Of a stretch of DNA of 62,468 bases, positions 8,326-15,110 are shown piece after piece. The number at the start of each line of letters is the position of its first letter. Positions within the stretch are counted from its first letter, which is position 1. The stretch lies in the IMG/VR virus record IMGVR_UViG_3300044691_000349, positions 1 to 62,468 of that record. One strand, 5' to 3'. The position numbers were made by a program, and so were the translations under genes. Under the pieces are notes generated by a model. The model saw only the letters and a list, made by a program, of their open reading frames with translations, searched no databases and was not told the origin of the DNA. The stretch is from a virus.

Positions 8326-9546
8326 ATGAAAAGGACGAGCTACCAAAATGGCAGTGTTGTGCGCAGGAAGCGCATCAAGGGTCCAGACGTTTGGGACCTC
8401 CGCTACACGGAAGACAACGTCCAACGCGCCAAGCGGATTGGAACCGTCGAGAAATACCGAACCAAGGCCGCGGCACAGAAGGAGGCCGGCAAGCTCCTTC
8501 AGGAGATCAACGATCGCCTCGCAGGCGTCAAAGTCTCCGGTCTCTGTGACCGCTACGCCAAAGAGGGGATGCCAGACCGCCACAGCACCTCCGGACCCTA
8601 TCAATCGCACCTGAAGCGCGTCCGGAGCCACTGGGGAACCTGGCGCGTCGACGATATGGCCAAAGACGTCATGGCCGTCGAGCGCTGGATCAATGAATAC
8701 ATGACTCTGGGCACCCCCGATCGCATCATCCCCGATCGCATGGCCAAGGGCAAGCTCATCCCGGGAAAGATCGTCAAGGGCCAGCCGCCGCGGCCTGCCA
8801 GCAAGAAGACGAAGATGCACATCAAAGCCTTCGTCTACCGACTATTCGAGTGCGGCATGAAATGGGGCATTATCTCCATGCAACGCAACCCCATCGGACT
8901 CGTCGAAGTCAAGGGCAAGCGCCAGCGCAAGCGGCCGCTCATCCTGCTCACCGGAGAGCAGTACCGGAATCTCATCGCCGATCCTGAGCTCTCCCAGCAT
9001 GTCCGGGTGATGATCCAAGTGGCCATGATCCTCGGCCTGCGCGCCAGCGAATTCCTCGGCCTCCGGTGGGATGATGTCGACTTCGAACGCCGAACCGTCA
9101 CCATCCGCCGGTCCTTCGTCGATCAATACGAGGACGACACGAAGACTCTGGAGTCCGAGGCCGAGCTACCCATGCATGATGACCTGGCGATCGTTCTGAA
9201 GGGCTGGCGTGAGCAGAATAAAGACGATGAGGGGAATGATATTTCAGTGAACGGCTGGCTGTTCGGAAGCATTACCACTGGACGGCCCTTTTGGCGCGGA
9301 ACCCTCCAGCAGGACCACCTCGCCCCCGCCGGAGAGCGCGTCGGTATCGAGGATCTCGGCTGGCACGCCTTCCGCCATACCTACCGCGCCATGATGGGAG
9401 AGCTCGAGATCCCGCTCGAGATGCAGAAGACGCTGATGCGCCATGCCGACATCAGCACCACCCTAAGCTACGGAGGAAAGACCTCCACGAACAAGAGCCG
9501 CCCATACAACGCTCAGGTGGTGGAAATGCTGAAGAGGCGAGCATGA
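8326..9546 (+). CDS. int: Tyrosine integrase
   Basis: The start at 8326 follows AAGGGGG, giving 406 residues. An N-terminal arm-binding region (AP2-like, to about residue 65), a core-binding SAM-like domain and a catalytic domain are in the usual order. Catalytic residues can be placed as Arg239 (LGLRASEFLGLRWDD), His347/Arg350 (HAFRHTYR), His373 (RHADIS) and the nucleophile Tyr382 (TTLSYGG). It catalyses attP x attB recombination. The attP core begins 60 bases after the stop, matching a tRNA-Arg gene, so the host site is very probably that tRNA. Confidence 0.95.
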   Translation: MKRTSYQNGSVVRRKRIKGPDVWDLRYTEDNVQRAKRIGTVEKYRTKAAAQKEAGKLLQEINDRLAGVKVSGLCDRYAKEGMPDRHSTSGPYQSHLKRVRSHWGTWRVDDMAKDVMAVERWINEYMTLGTPDRIIPDRMAKGKLIPGKIVKGQPPRPASKKTKMHIKAFVYRLFECGMKWGIISMQRNPIGLVEVKGKRQRKRPLILLTGEQYRNLIADPELSQHVRVMIQVAMILGLRASEFLGLRWDDVDFERRTVTIRRSFVDQYEDDTKTLESEAELPMHDDLAIVLKGWREQNKDDEGNDISVNGWLFGSITTGRPFWRGTLQQDHLAPAGERVGIEDLGWHAFRHTYRAMMGELEIPLEMQKTLMRHADISTTLSYGGKTSTNKSRPYNAQVVEMLKRRA

Positions 9547-9553
9547 AACCTTA

Positions 9554-9571
9554 TCTTGCCCTTATCTTGCC
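9554..9571 (+). promoter_or_regulatory. Candidate integrase arm-type sites, left
   Basis: TCTTGCC occurs at 9554-9560 and 9565-9571, 11 bases apart. The second copy extends to CTTGCCTTCGTTT, which recurs with one change (CTTGCCCTCGTTT) at 9759-9771 on the other side of the attP core. Flanking direct repeats around a core are the usual arrangement of integrase arm sites. Protein binding is inferred. Confidence 0.45.
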
Positions 9572-9606
9572 TTCGTTTTTCAACCTATCCCGTAAGTTGT
9601 TGATTC

Positions 9607-9655
9607 TGGTGCGCCCGGACCGATTCGAACGGCCGACCCTTTGGTTCGAAGCCAA
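9607..9655 (-). other. attP: attP core: 3' half of tRNA-Arg (UCG)
   Basis: Read on the minus strand, 9655 to 9607 is an anticodon arm TTGG-CTTCGAA-CCAA with U33 and anticodon UCG, a short variable loop, a T arm GGCCG-TTCGAAT-CGGTC, the acceptor 3' strand and a terminal ACCA. The bases beyond 9655 do not form a D arm or acceptor 5' strand, so this is not a whole tRNA. It is the classic phage attP identity that restores the 3' end of a tRNA after integration. It lies directly downstream of the integrase gene. Confidence 0.85.
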
Positions 9656-9757
9656 CCCTTTACCTTATTTTTCAACGACTTGCATATGTTTTTATAGTTT
9701 TCTAGGCCCAGCAAAAATGCGGGTTTGAGCTATACCCGCTGATAAGTCTTCCCTCAT

Positions 9758-9771
9758 TCTTGCCCTCGTTT
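9758..9771 (+). promoter_or_regulatory. Candidate integrase arm-type site, right
   Basis: TCTTGCCCTCGTTT at 9758-9771 repeats, with one substitution, the site at 9565-9578 on the left of the attP core, in the same orientation. It lies in the otherwise unassigned 250-base stretch between the integrase stop and the next start at 9806. Confidence 0.4.
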
Positions 9772-9805
9772 CTGAGGTGAATGCCCGGTTATATTGGAGG
9801 AGTAG

Positions 9806-10057
9806 ATGGCGGATGTGAACGAGATTATGAAGCTGGTGATGAAGTCGGCGGCGAAGATCGCAGTGGAGCGGCCTGACCTGCAGCTCGATCCTACCCTTCC
9901 GCTGGTCCGGGAGAAGCATCCGGAATGGTTCGATCCCGATGAAAAACCGAGGGCCTACTGCGATAAATGCGTGAACAGCGGACCCGAGGTAGGGATCGAC
10001 GAGACGGGCATGTGCAGATACTGTCGCGCGCTTAGAGCACCTTCCGCTAAGCGATAA
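9806..10057 (+). CDS. Small zinc-binding protein, 83 aa
   Basis: GGAGGAG upstream of the ATG at 9806 is a strong ribosome site. The N-terminal half is helical; the C-terminal half carries CDKC and CRYC pairs about 17 residues apart, typical of a zinc ribbon. It is the first gene past attP in the rightward group. In the integrated prophage it would lie at the opposite end from the integrase. Function unknown. Confidence 0.65.
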   Translation: MADVNEIMKLVMKSAAKIAVERPDLQLDPTLPLVREKHPEWFDPDEKPRAYCDKCVNSGPEVGIDETGMCRYCRALRAPSAKR

Positions 10058-10073
10058 AAGAGGGAGTAATTCG

Positions 10074-10268
10074 ATGGCTAAAGCAGAAGTGAAGCTCACG
10101 ATGGACGATGGGACGGAGGTTGGGTTCTGCCTCGATACTGTTGAATTTGAGATGAAGAATGGCATTCGAGAGGTCACTAGGGTCTCTAGCTTAGATCGAG
10201 AGTTCGAAGCCGATGGCACGATGACGTTTATGCTGCACGGCCGCAAGATGCCCTGGGGGAAGCGATGA
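10074..10268 (+). CDS. Hypothetical protein, 64 aa
   Basis: A beta-rich small protein (VKLTMDDGTEVGF, later DGTMTFMLHGRKM) behind GAGGGAG. The stop overlaps the next start (ATGA). No family recognised. Confidence 0.55.
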   Translation: MAKAEVKLTMDDGTEVGFCLDTVEFEMKNGIREVTRVSSLDREFEADGTMTFMLHGRKMPWGKR

Positions 10269-10438
10269 AGCACGTTAGATCAACAAAACACATCGTCGAA
10301 GAGATTGCAGAACTGGATAAGAAAATCTCTTCAGTTGGGTCGTATCCGACGACCATGCTCGAAAAGAGAGACGCTCTCTTTTCCGAGCTAGACCGAGCCA
10401 GTATGGCGGAGAAATATGGCCAGCGGGAGGAGCGATGA
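10265..10438 (+). CDS. Hypothetical helical protein, 57 aa
   Basis: A very short gene bounded by ATGA overlaps on both sides, which is the best evidence that it is real. The product is charged and helical (HIVEEIAELDKKI, later LEKRDALFSELDRASM), with coiled-coil-like spacing. A GGAGGAG inside its 3' end serves the next gene. Function unknown. Confidence 0.55.
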   Translation: MKHVRSTKHIVEEIAELDKKISSVGSYPTTMLEKRDALFSELDRASMAEKYGQREER

Positions 10439-10692
10439 GCTTTGATCCTGCTGAATTGGCGAAAGACAACCCAATCCGCGATTATCTGGCCGATCAGATG
10501 CGTCGATATGCTGAAGCCGCGATCCGCGCTCAGAACCTCAGAGCAGAATTTCGCCTGCGAGATTTCCTTCTCCGCAATCGACTGCCACTGAACGAAGTTG
10601 AGATGGTGTACTTCCAGCAAACCGGCGAGTCCTATCCGCAATGGAAGGGTGCCATCGATCTCCTGCCGGTTGTGTCCGCACCCGAAGATTGA
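10435..10692 (+). CDS. Hypothetical helical protein, 85 aa
   Basis: Starts at the ATGA overlap with the previous gene, with GGAGGAG nine bases upstream. The product is helical (IRDYLADQMRRYAEAAIRA) with a C-terminal GESYPQWKGAIDLLP segment. It is the last rightward gene; terminators follow within 200 bases. Function unknown. Confidence 0.6.
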   Translation: MSFDPAELAKDNPIRDYLADQMRRYAEAAIRAQNLRAEFRLRDFLLRNRLPLNEVEMVYFQQTGESYPQWKGAIDLLPVVSAPED

Positions 10693-10709
10693 GCCCGCAA
10701 ACGACAAAA

Positions 10710-10735
10710 GCCCCACCAGCCTAAGCTGATGGGGC
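10710..10735 (-). terminator. Rho-independent terminator for the leftward late operon
   Basis: An 11-base stem (GCCCCACCAGC against GCTGATGGGGC, one mismatch) with a CTAA loop. On the minus strand it is followed by TTTTGT. It lies beyond the last leftward gene (10893), where late transcription from the tail and lysis genes should stop. Confidence 0.75.
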
Positions 10736-10838
10736 CATGCCTGCTCTGGCGATTCTCCGCGACCTCCTTTCCTCTCCGGATCGTTCGGCTGTAAACTGTC
10801 GTTGCGGCCAGGTGCACACCTAACGGTGGCTTCCTGCC

Positions 10839-10870
10839 AAAAGGTCACTCTCTTACCGGGGTGGCCTTTT
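10839..10870 (+). terminator. Terminator-like hairpin for the rightward operon
   Basis: AAAAGGTCAC at 10839-10848 pairs with GTGGCCTTTT at 10861-10870 (one wobble), with a 12-base loop. The right arm ends in TTTT on the plus strand and the left arm begins with AAAA, so it may act in both directions. It closes the rightward operon just before the converging late genes. Confidence 0.6.
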
Positions 10871-10892
10871 CAATTGGGGCTTAGTTGACGGA

Positions 10893-11243
10893 TTAGCTGA
10901 CGGGTGCGATCTGCGCATAGACACTCAGGTCCAGACCCGTCCCCGCCTTTGCATAGGCAACGAGAGCGGCCTGGACGTCCTTGTCGATGTCGTCAACCTG
11001 CGACAGCAGATCCGGCGAGAGGCCCGTGGTAGACTTCAGCACGGCGATGACGCCCGACGCCGCGGCGAGAGCAGCCAGACCGTCCTGCGTTTTCGAGGTC
11101 CCCGCCTTGATTCCCGCGATGACTTGGGATACGGGGCCCATCAGGCCGGTGATGAGGGTATCGGTGGATGCGCCGATGACCCCACGGTTGAGGAGGATCT
11201 GGGGAACGAGGAGCCCGACGATGCTGAGAATTGTGGGAAACAT
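10893..11243 (-). CDS. Hypothetical late protein with hydrophobic N-terminus, 116 aa
   Basis: Start ATG at 11243; the frame upstream of it is not coding-like. The first 20 residues (MFPTILSIVGLLVPQILLNR) are hydrophobic and could be a membrane anchor; the rest is Ala/Gly-rich and helical. It is the last gene of the lysis end of the late operon, after a lipoprotein and small membrane proteins. A holin-related or envelope role is possible but not shown. Confidence 0.6.
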   Translation of the reverse strand: MFPTILSIVGLLVPQILLNRGVIGASTDTLITGLMGPVSQVIAGIKAGTSKTQDGLAALAAASGVIAVLKSTTGLSPDLLSQVDDIDKDVQAALVAYAKAGTGLDLSVYAQIAPVS

Positions 11244-11245
11244 TG

Positions 11246-11629
11246 TTATTTCACCCCCTTGGAATTGGAATAGCTCGTCTGAGCGGTCTGGGCATTGGCT
11301 ATTGCGGTCTGAGCCGCCGCCTCCGTTGCCGATCCCTGGTGGTAGGCCGTGTAGAGCGCGTTGGCCACGTTCACCGACTGGATGAAGGTGTTCAGGATGG
11401 CCTTCTCCTGCGCTTGCTGCGCGGCCGTCTTCTCGTTGTAGTTGACCTTCTCCTGGTTCAGGAACGAGTCGATGCTGGCCAGCGTCTGGCCCATCGTCTG
11501 ATCCTGAGAGTTGAGGTAGCCCGGGGCGAGAGCCGCCGGCGGGGTGTTGGCCGTCACCTGCTGAGTGCAGCCGATCGGCATCAGGCACAGGCTGAGGGTG
11601 AGTGCTGCTGCTGCTATAAGACGCTTCAT
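11246..11629 (-). CDS. Putative lipoprotein, 127 aa
   Basis: A basic N-terminus (MKRLIAAAALTLSLCL) leads to a lipobox LMPIGC, so Cys21 is the likely lipidated residue. The mature part is rich in Gln/Ala/Asn and helical. Its position beside the endolysin and small membrane proteins would fit an outer-membrane spanin, but it lacks the proline-rich look of Rz1 and no embedded partner is evident. Export and lipidation are well supported; the lysis role is inference. Confidence 0.7.
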   Translation of the reverse strand: MKRLIAAAALTLSLCLMPIGCTQQVTANTPPAALAPGYLNSQDQTMGQTLASIDSFLNQEKVNYNEKTAAQQAQEKAILNTFIQSVNVANALYTAYHQGSATEAAAQTAIANAQTAQTSYSNSKGVK

Positions 11630-11671
11630 TGGCGGGCTCCTCCGCTTTCGCGGACGTTGCGGATGCTGTGG

Positions 11672-11816
11672 TTAGCGGCGGTTGATGAGAAAGACCAGGA
11701 GACCTATCCAGAACATGTCCTTGGCCACGGCCTTCCGGTCGGGGTCTTGGATCGTCAGGAAAAGCACCAGGCCGAGAAGACAGATGAGGAGCGGGAGATA
11801 AATCACGATGGGCATG
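11672..11816 (-). pseudogene. Small two-TM membrane gene interrupted by a 1-base indel
   Basis: A GGAGG six bases before ATG 11816 opens a reading frame with a clear membrane segment (IVIYLPLLICLLGLVLF). At a run of five A (plus strand, around 11759-11763) the frame changes: the following codons in the +1 frame give a sensible continuation, LTIQDPDRKAVAKDMFWIGL and a second membrane segment, ending at the TAA at 11672-11674. With four A instead of five the gene would be an intact 47-residue protein. Either the base run is wrong, the gene is broken, or the ribosome slips here. It resembles small holin-like proteins. Confidence 0.45.
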
Positions 11817-11827
11817 GGAAGCCTCCG

Positions 11828-12097
11828 TTATTTTGGGCCGAGTACCGCATCCTTTTCAGGCACGGTGGGTGGGGGTGCAACCGCTGGCGGCGGCACGGTT
11901 ATTTGCGTGGTTGTCGTATTGCCGTCGGGGGTACGCTTGGCCTGGAATGCTACAAGCGAGGCGGTGACAAGGGAGGCTCCGAGGTCCACCATCTTGTCGA
12001 AGTGGAAGTGTCCCCCATAGCCCACCGCGATCATGCCGAGGAGCACCAGAAAATATCCCGTAATGTTGCGGCTCAGTTCAGACTTCAATAAATCCAA
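11828..12097 (-). CDS. Small membrane protein, holin candidate, 89 aa
   Basis: Two hydrophobic segments (about residues 11-30 and 37-54) are separated by GGHFHFDKM, followed by a charged and proline-rich tail (VPPPAVAPPPTVPEK). Two transmembrane helices with a short turn and a cytoplasmic tail is a common holin form. It stands downstream of the endolysin and of a cysteine-hydrolase gene. AGGAGG precedes the ATG. The holin call rests on topology and position only. Confidence 0.6.
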   Translation of the reverse strand: MDLLKSELSRNITGYFLVLLGMIAVGYGGHFHFDKMVDLGASLVTASLVAFQAKRTPDGNTTTTQITVPPPAVAPPPTVPEKDAVLGPK

Positions 12098-12122
12098 TGG
12101 AACCTCCTAGTCCTCGATAAAG

Positions 12123-12605
12123 TCATTTCGCCCCCGGGAAGCTGTAAGTGCAGTGCCCAATCAGCAATGGCGACAGGTGTAGCGTCTCCGGCGTCACCAG
12201 ATGCGAGTAGTCCGGCAGCACATTGAGCAGCCATAGGCCGCCCGCTACCGCAGCCTGGAAGACAAACTCGCTGCAAATCGCCCGCGAATTCGAGTTGATT
12301 CCGCGATCGTGCAGGAACAGGCCGATGATGTCCCTGTAGTTGTAGGGCGTGCCAATCTTCGATCGCGCAAAGGCCATGATCTTGGCCAGCTGCTCATCCG
12401 TGCAGGGGATGGCATAGCGGCGTTCGCGGCTCGGCTTGCACCAACCTGCAGGCCGCTCCTCAATCCCCGAGACTGCATGCGCACCGATATACGTGCCCGC
12501 CTCAGTCGCAATCTCGGCGTGATCCCAGAGCGAGTTCGTTGTCCAGTCGATGAGGTGACCCACCAGGTCATCGCTGTTGATAAAGCGAATCGTGAATTTT
12601 GCCAA
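12123..12605 (-). CDS. YiiX/NlpC-P60-like cysteine hydrolase, TTG start
   Basis: The coding frame opens with TTG at 12605, seven bases after AGGAGG. The 160-residue protein has WDHAEI near residue 27 (His) and, after the IGTPYNYRDIIGLFL segment, ICSEFV (Cys) near residue 110. That Cys-late, His-early order is the permuted papain-like arrangement of YiiX/YebB proteins. Such enzymes cut peptides or amide bonds in envelope polymers or lipids. Placed in the lysis region, it could assist host-wall breakdown; that is inference. Confidence 0.7.
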   Translation of the reverse strand: MAKFTIRFINSDDLVGHLIDWTTNSLWDHAEIATEAGTYIGAHAVSGIEERPAGWCKPSRERRYAIPCTDEQLAKIMAFARSKIGTPYNYRDIIGLFLHDRGINSNSRAICSEFVFQAAVAGGLWLLNVLPDYSHLVTPETLHLSPLLIGHCTYSFPGAK

Positions 12606-12616
12606 TGGCTAACCTC

Positions 12617-13147
12617 CTATTTCATGGAAACGTGCGTGAATACCCACCAAATTGCTCCCCCAAGAAAAGCGACGGCCGTCATCGCGAATCCGGCTACCAC
12701 GATGAACGCCTGACCCACCACAACCGAACCAATCCCCCGCTGGACGAACTTCTCATGCCTGGAAAAGTCTTCTCTCAGCTTGGTGACCTCGATTTCCGTC
12801 TTCTCAGATGTCCGCCGATTCTCCTGATGCATCCGGTTCTGTCGATCCTCGGCTTCGTCCAGCGCGACTTTTGCTATGACTTTGGCATCCGCGACCGCCT
12901 GACGCGCGTTGTTTTCGATGTGGTTTTTGCGCGATGGCTCGCCTTCGATAAACTTGGTTACCGTCTGGAAGTAATCGTCGATCTTCTTGCTCAGCGTGTT
13001 GCGGATCTCGGACAGGATGCCCGGTGAGCCGTGATTGTCGAATAGGCTCGCCACCTGCAGCGCCATCGTTGCCTGTTCAACTTCCAACTTCCTCACTCGA
13101 GGCTCCACGTCATCGTCTTCAGCTTCTCCCAGCGGTTTTCTTGGCAT
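12617..13147 (-). CDS. Coiled-coil protein with C-terminal membrane anchor
   Basis: 176 residues: a charged N-terminus, a long helical coiled-coil region (about 20-130, including KIDDYFQTVTKFIEG and SEKTEIEVTKLREDF), then one strongly hydrophobic segment near the C-terminus (VVVGQAFIVVAGFAMTAVAF). The layout recalls XhlA-type lysis accessory proteins, without clear identity. It follows the endolysin gene in the transcript. A membrane-associated lysis role is plausible. Confidence 0.6.
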   Translation of the reverse strand: MPRKPLGEAEDDDVEPRVRKLEVEQATMALQVASLFDNHGSPGILSEIRNTLSKKIDDYFQTVTKFIEGEPSRKNHIENNARQAVADAKVIAKVALDEAEDRQNRMHQENRRTSEKTEIEVTKLREDFSRHEKFVQRGIGSVVVGQAFIVVAGFAMTAVAFLGGAIWWVFTHVSMK

Positions 13148-13170
13148 CGGCGGCTCCTCTTTTCTTACGG

Positions 13171-13698
13171 CTAAACCGCATCTGTAGCAGGCAGTGAATC
13201 CGGCATTAGTGCATCGAACTTGCCCAAAAGAGCTTCCATCGAGTGCCCGCCCTGGCCGTAGGCGTTTCCGGGGAAGGACGCCCAGATGTTCGAACAGTCC
13301 TCGACCGCTCCCTGGATATTGCCGGCGAGGATCATGGGGATCGCGTGACGCTCCCGCATCTGCTGGATAGCCACAAGATCCTGAGAGAGCGGGGAGAAGT
13401 CCCTTAGCCCGAGGGACGCTTGGTACGCTCGCCAGTACCGGAAGAGGAGCTGGTAGCGCCCGGCCGCCGTAGAGATGAGCAGGGGGACCCTGCGGATGAT
13501 GTTGGCCGGCCTTCCACCCGCGAAGGGATGGTCCGAAAAGTCGGTGAAGACTTCGGGACCGGCAACGCCTGTAACGATGACGTCGTAGCCGTCGTGCTTT
13601 GTCAGACGATGGGTACTTGTGCCTTCGCTGAACGCTATGAGATCGAGGAAGCGAAGGACTCCCTCGCCGCCCGCTTGGGCCGCTGTGATAGTTGCCAC
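13171..13698 (-). CDS. Endolysin, lambda R-like lytic transglycosylase
   Basis: 175 residues, close to lambda gpR. LDLIAFSEGT places the catalytic Glu at residue 25; DGYDVIVTG, FTDFSDHP, STAAGRYQLL, FSPLSQDLVAIQQM and CSNIWASFPGNAYGQ follow in the lambda-lysozyme order. It cleaves the glycan strands of peptidoglycan from the cytoplasm outward once a holin opens the membrane. There is no signal peptide, consistent with holin dependence. GGAGGG precedes the start. Confidence 0.92.
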   Translation of the reverse strand: MATITAAQAGGEGVLRFLDLIAFSEGTSTHRLTKHDGYDVIVTGVAGPEVFTDFSDHPFAGGRPANIIRRVPLLISTAAGRYQLLFRYWRAYQASLGLRDFSPLSQDLVAIQQMRERHAIPMILAGNIQGAVEDCSNIWASFPGNAYGQGGHSMEALLGKFDALMPDSLPATDAV

Positions 13699-13710
13699 GA
13701 TGCCCTCCTT

Positions 13711-14343
13711 TTAGTGCTTTGCCAGCGCGATGGCGGGGTTCGACGCCCCAGCTGGAGCAGCCGGAACATGGACCACATGAACGCCTGCAGCGTCACTGAC
13801 GGTGAGGTCAAAGGGGGAAATGCTCTCTTGTGCGTAGATTTCCCCATCCTGGACCATGATCGACAATTTGCCGAAAAGAAAGGCCATGACCCAGCTCGTG
13901 CTGCTCTTGGTCTGCAAATAAAGCGGTGCGCCCTCGCTCACTTCAGTTACCGTGCAAGGGCTGGAACAGACCTTGAAGGCGTTTGCCATCTGGGCAACTG
14001 GAGGCACCGGGGGTACCAGCGCGGGCACCGTCACTATCGTTGCTACCCCATTAGTCGTCACGGTCACGGTCTGGACCGTGGCTATCTCGAGCACGTCCAG
14101 CTCTTTTCCCACTCCTGGCTCCGGGTCTCCCAGGATGGCAGAATTCACCAGGAAGATACTCTCGGCAGTCGTTGTCCCCGTTGGAAGCCAGTGGGTATCG
14201 GCTCCGAACCTGTACGTTGTCCCGGCCTTCAGGGTCACTATCGGGCTTGTGTCTTCAGTTGCAACCTTGAACCACGTTTGGGCATGGATCTGCGAGCCGA
14301 GCATCAGTACTGATGCCAGCAGAAACAACACGATTCTCTTCAT
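13711..14343 (-). CDS. Secreted hypothetical protein, 210 aa
   Basis: Start chosen at 14343 behind GGAGGG. It has a clear Sec signal peptide (MKRIVLFLLASVLMLGSQIHA, cut after IHA). The mature protein is beta-rich with many Thr/Val (TVTVTTNGVATIVTVP) and a Cys pair in CSSPC. It lies in the late operon beside the lysis genes, so it would be exported during late infection or in lysogens. Function unknown; it may be an envelope or conversion protein. Confidence 0.65.
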   Translation of the reverse strand: MKRIVLFLLASVLMLGSQIHAQTWFKVATEDTSPIVTLKAGTTYRFGADTHWLPTGTTTAESIFLVNSAILGDPEPGVGKELDVLEIATVQTVTVTTNGVATIVTVPALVPPVPPVAQMANAFKVCSSPCTVTEVSEGAPLYLQTKSSTSWVMAFLFGKLSIMVQDGEIYAQESISPFDLTVSDAAGVHVVHVPAAPAGASNPAIALAKH

Positions 14344-14358
14344 AAATCCCTCCATTGG

Positions 14359-14688
14359 TTAGAAATTCGTTAGAATCTGGTCGATTTCGGTGCGCAGCTT
14401 GACCAGCTTCTCCTTCAGCTCGGAGCACTCAACGGAATGGCTGCACTTGACGTAGCCACCCTTGTAATGCCCCTCAGTCAAGGCCCACCTGGCGAGAGCA
14501 ATGCGGTTGTCGGCCCCGGTTTTATTGCACGCATTGTGGAGGTGATACTTGACAGTGTCTTCGTGGATATTGAGCATCTGGCCGATAGCCCTGTTCCCCA
14601 TGCCGTCGACCAAAAGCTGAACGATCTGCAGTTCTCGCCGCGTGAGTTCAGTGCTGCGTTTCTTGCTAAAGTTGTAGCCAATCGGCAT
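14359..14688 (-). CDS. LuxR-type HTH regulator
   Basis: The start at 14688 overlaps the upstream stop as TAATG and has AAGGAGAG before it. The 109-residue protein contains LTRRELQIVQLLVDGMGNR, AIGQMLNIHEDTVKYHLHNA and IALARW, the GerE/LuxR four-helix DNA-binding domain; no receiver domain is present. The tail is helical with a CSHSVEC motif. Late-operon position suggests control of late or lysis genes. Its target is unknown. Confidence 0.8.
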   Translation of the reverse strand: MPIGYNFSKKRSTELTRRELQIVQLLVDGMGNRAIGQMLNIHEDTVKYHLHNACNKTGADNRIALARWALTEGHYKGGYVKCSHSVECSELKEKLVKLRTEIDQILTNF

Positions 14689-15023
14689 TACGCTCTCCTT
14701 TTGGTGAAACTGATAACTTTGCTCCGGGTCGCGCCATAGCACGTCGAACACCTCGTCGATGTCCGGTACTTGCGCTGACCGCACCGGCAAATCCGTTTAG
14801 GCTGGTATCTCTTGTGCCCGCGATATCGGGACAGGATCATCGCGATGCTGCGCAGTAATTCGGCCTGAATCTCTCGACTGCGGGTCCTTTCTGCGTCCAC
14901 CAGGTCGTAAAAGCAGCAGTTCAGCAGCCCGGCGAGGCATTCCGGGGACTGTTTTGCCACAAAAGCAGCCGTAAAGATCGCCGGACGCACTGGGGCAGCC
15001 GATCTTTGCCGGGAATCTTTCAT
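14688..15023 (-). CDS. Hypothetical protein with C-terminal zinc motif, 111 aa
   Basis: Starts at 15023 behind GGAGGCTAGC. The first 70 residues are helical; the end holds ICRCGQRKY and CSTCYG, a four-Cys zinc knuckle followed by a basic tail. Its TAATG overlap with the LuxR-type gene suggests the two are made together as a regulatory pair. It is the first leftward gene beyond the moron and may have its own promoter in the divergent gap. Confidence 0.55.
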   Translation of the reverse strand: MKDSRQRSAAPVRPAIFTAAFVAKQSPECLAGLLNCCFYDLVDAERTRSREIQAELLRSIAMILSRYRGHKRYQPKRICRCGQRKYRTSTRCSTCYGATRSKVISFTKRRA

Positions 15024-15043
15024 CGCTAGCCTCCGGATTTCTA

Positions 15044-15072
15044 TTGCGGGTTTGCCGCGACTGTCCTACACT
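15044..15072 (+). promoter_or_regulatory. Promoter for the rightward membrane gene
   Basis: TTGCGG (15044-15049), a 17-base spacer and TACACT (15067-15072) form a sigma70-like promoter 39 bases before the ATG at 15111. An independent promoter is what a moron needs to be expressed from a prophage while the late operon is silent. Confidence 0.55.
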
Positions 15073-15110
15073 TTTCAAGCCTTCAAAATCTGCAGAGCAA
15101 AAGGCCCGCC

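Noticed and set aside
9607-9690. Complete tRNA gene on the minus strand
   Set aside because: Only the anticodon arm to CCA is present; bases beyond 9655 form no D arm or 5' acceptor strand, so it is an attP identity.
11231-12091. 286-residue plus-strand frame over the lysis genes
   Set aside because: It covers several minus-strand genes that have ribosome sites, a lipobox and membrane segments; the plus frame is low-complexity.
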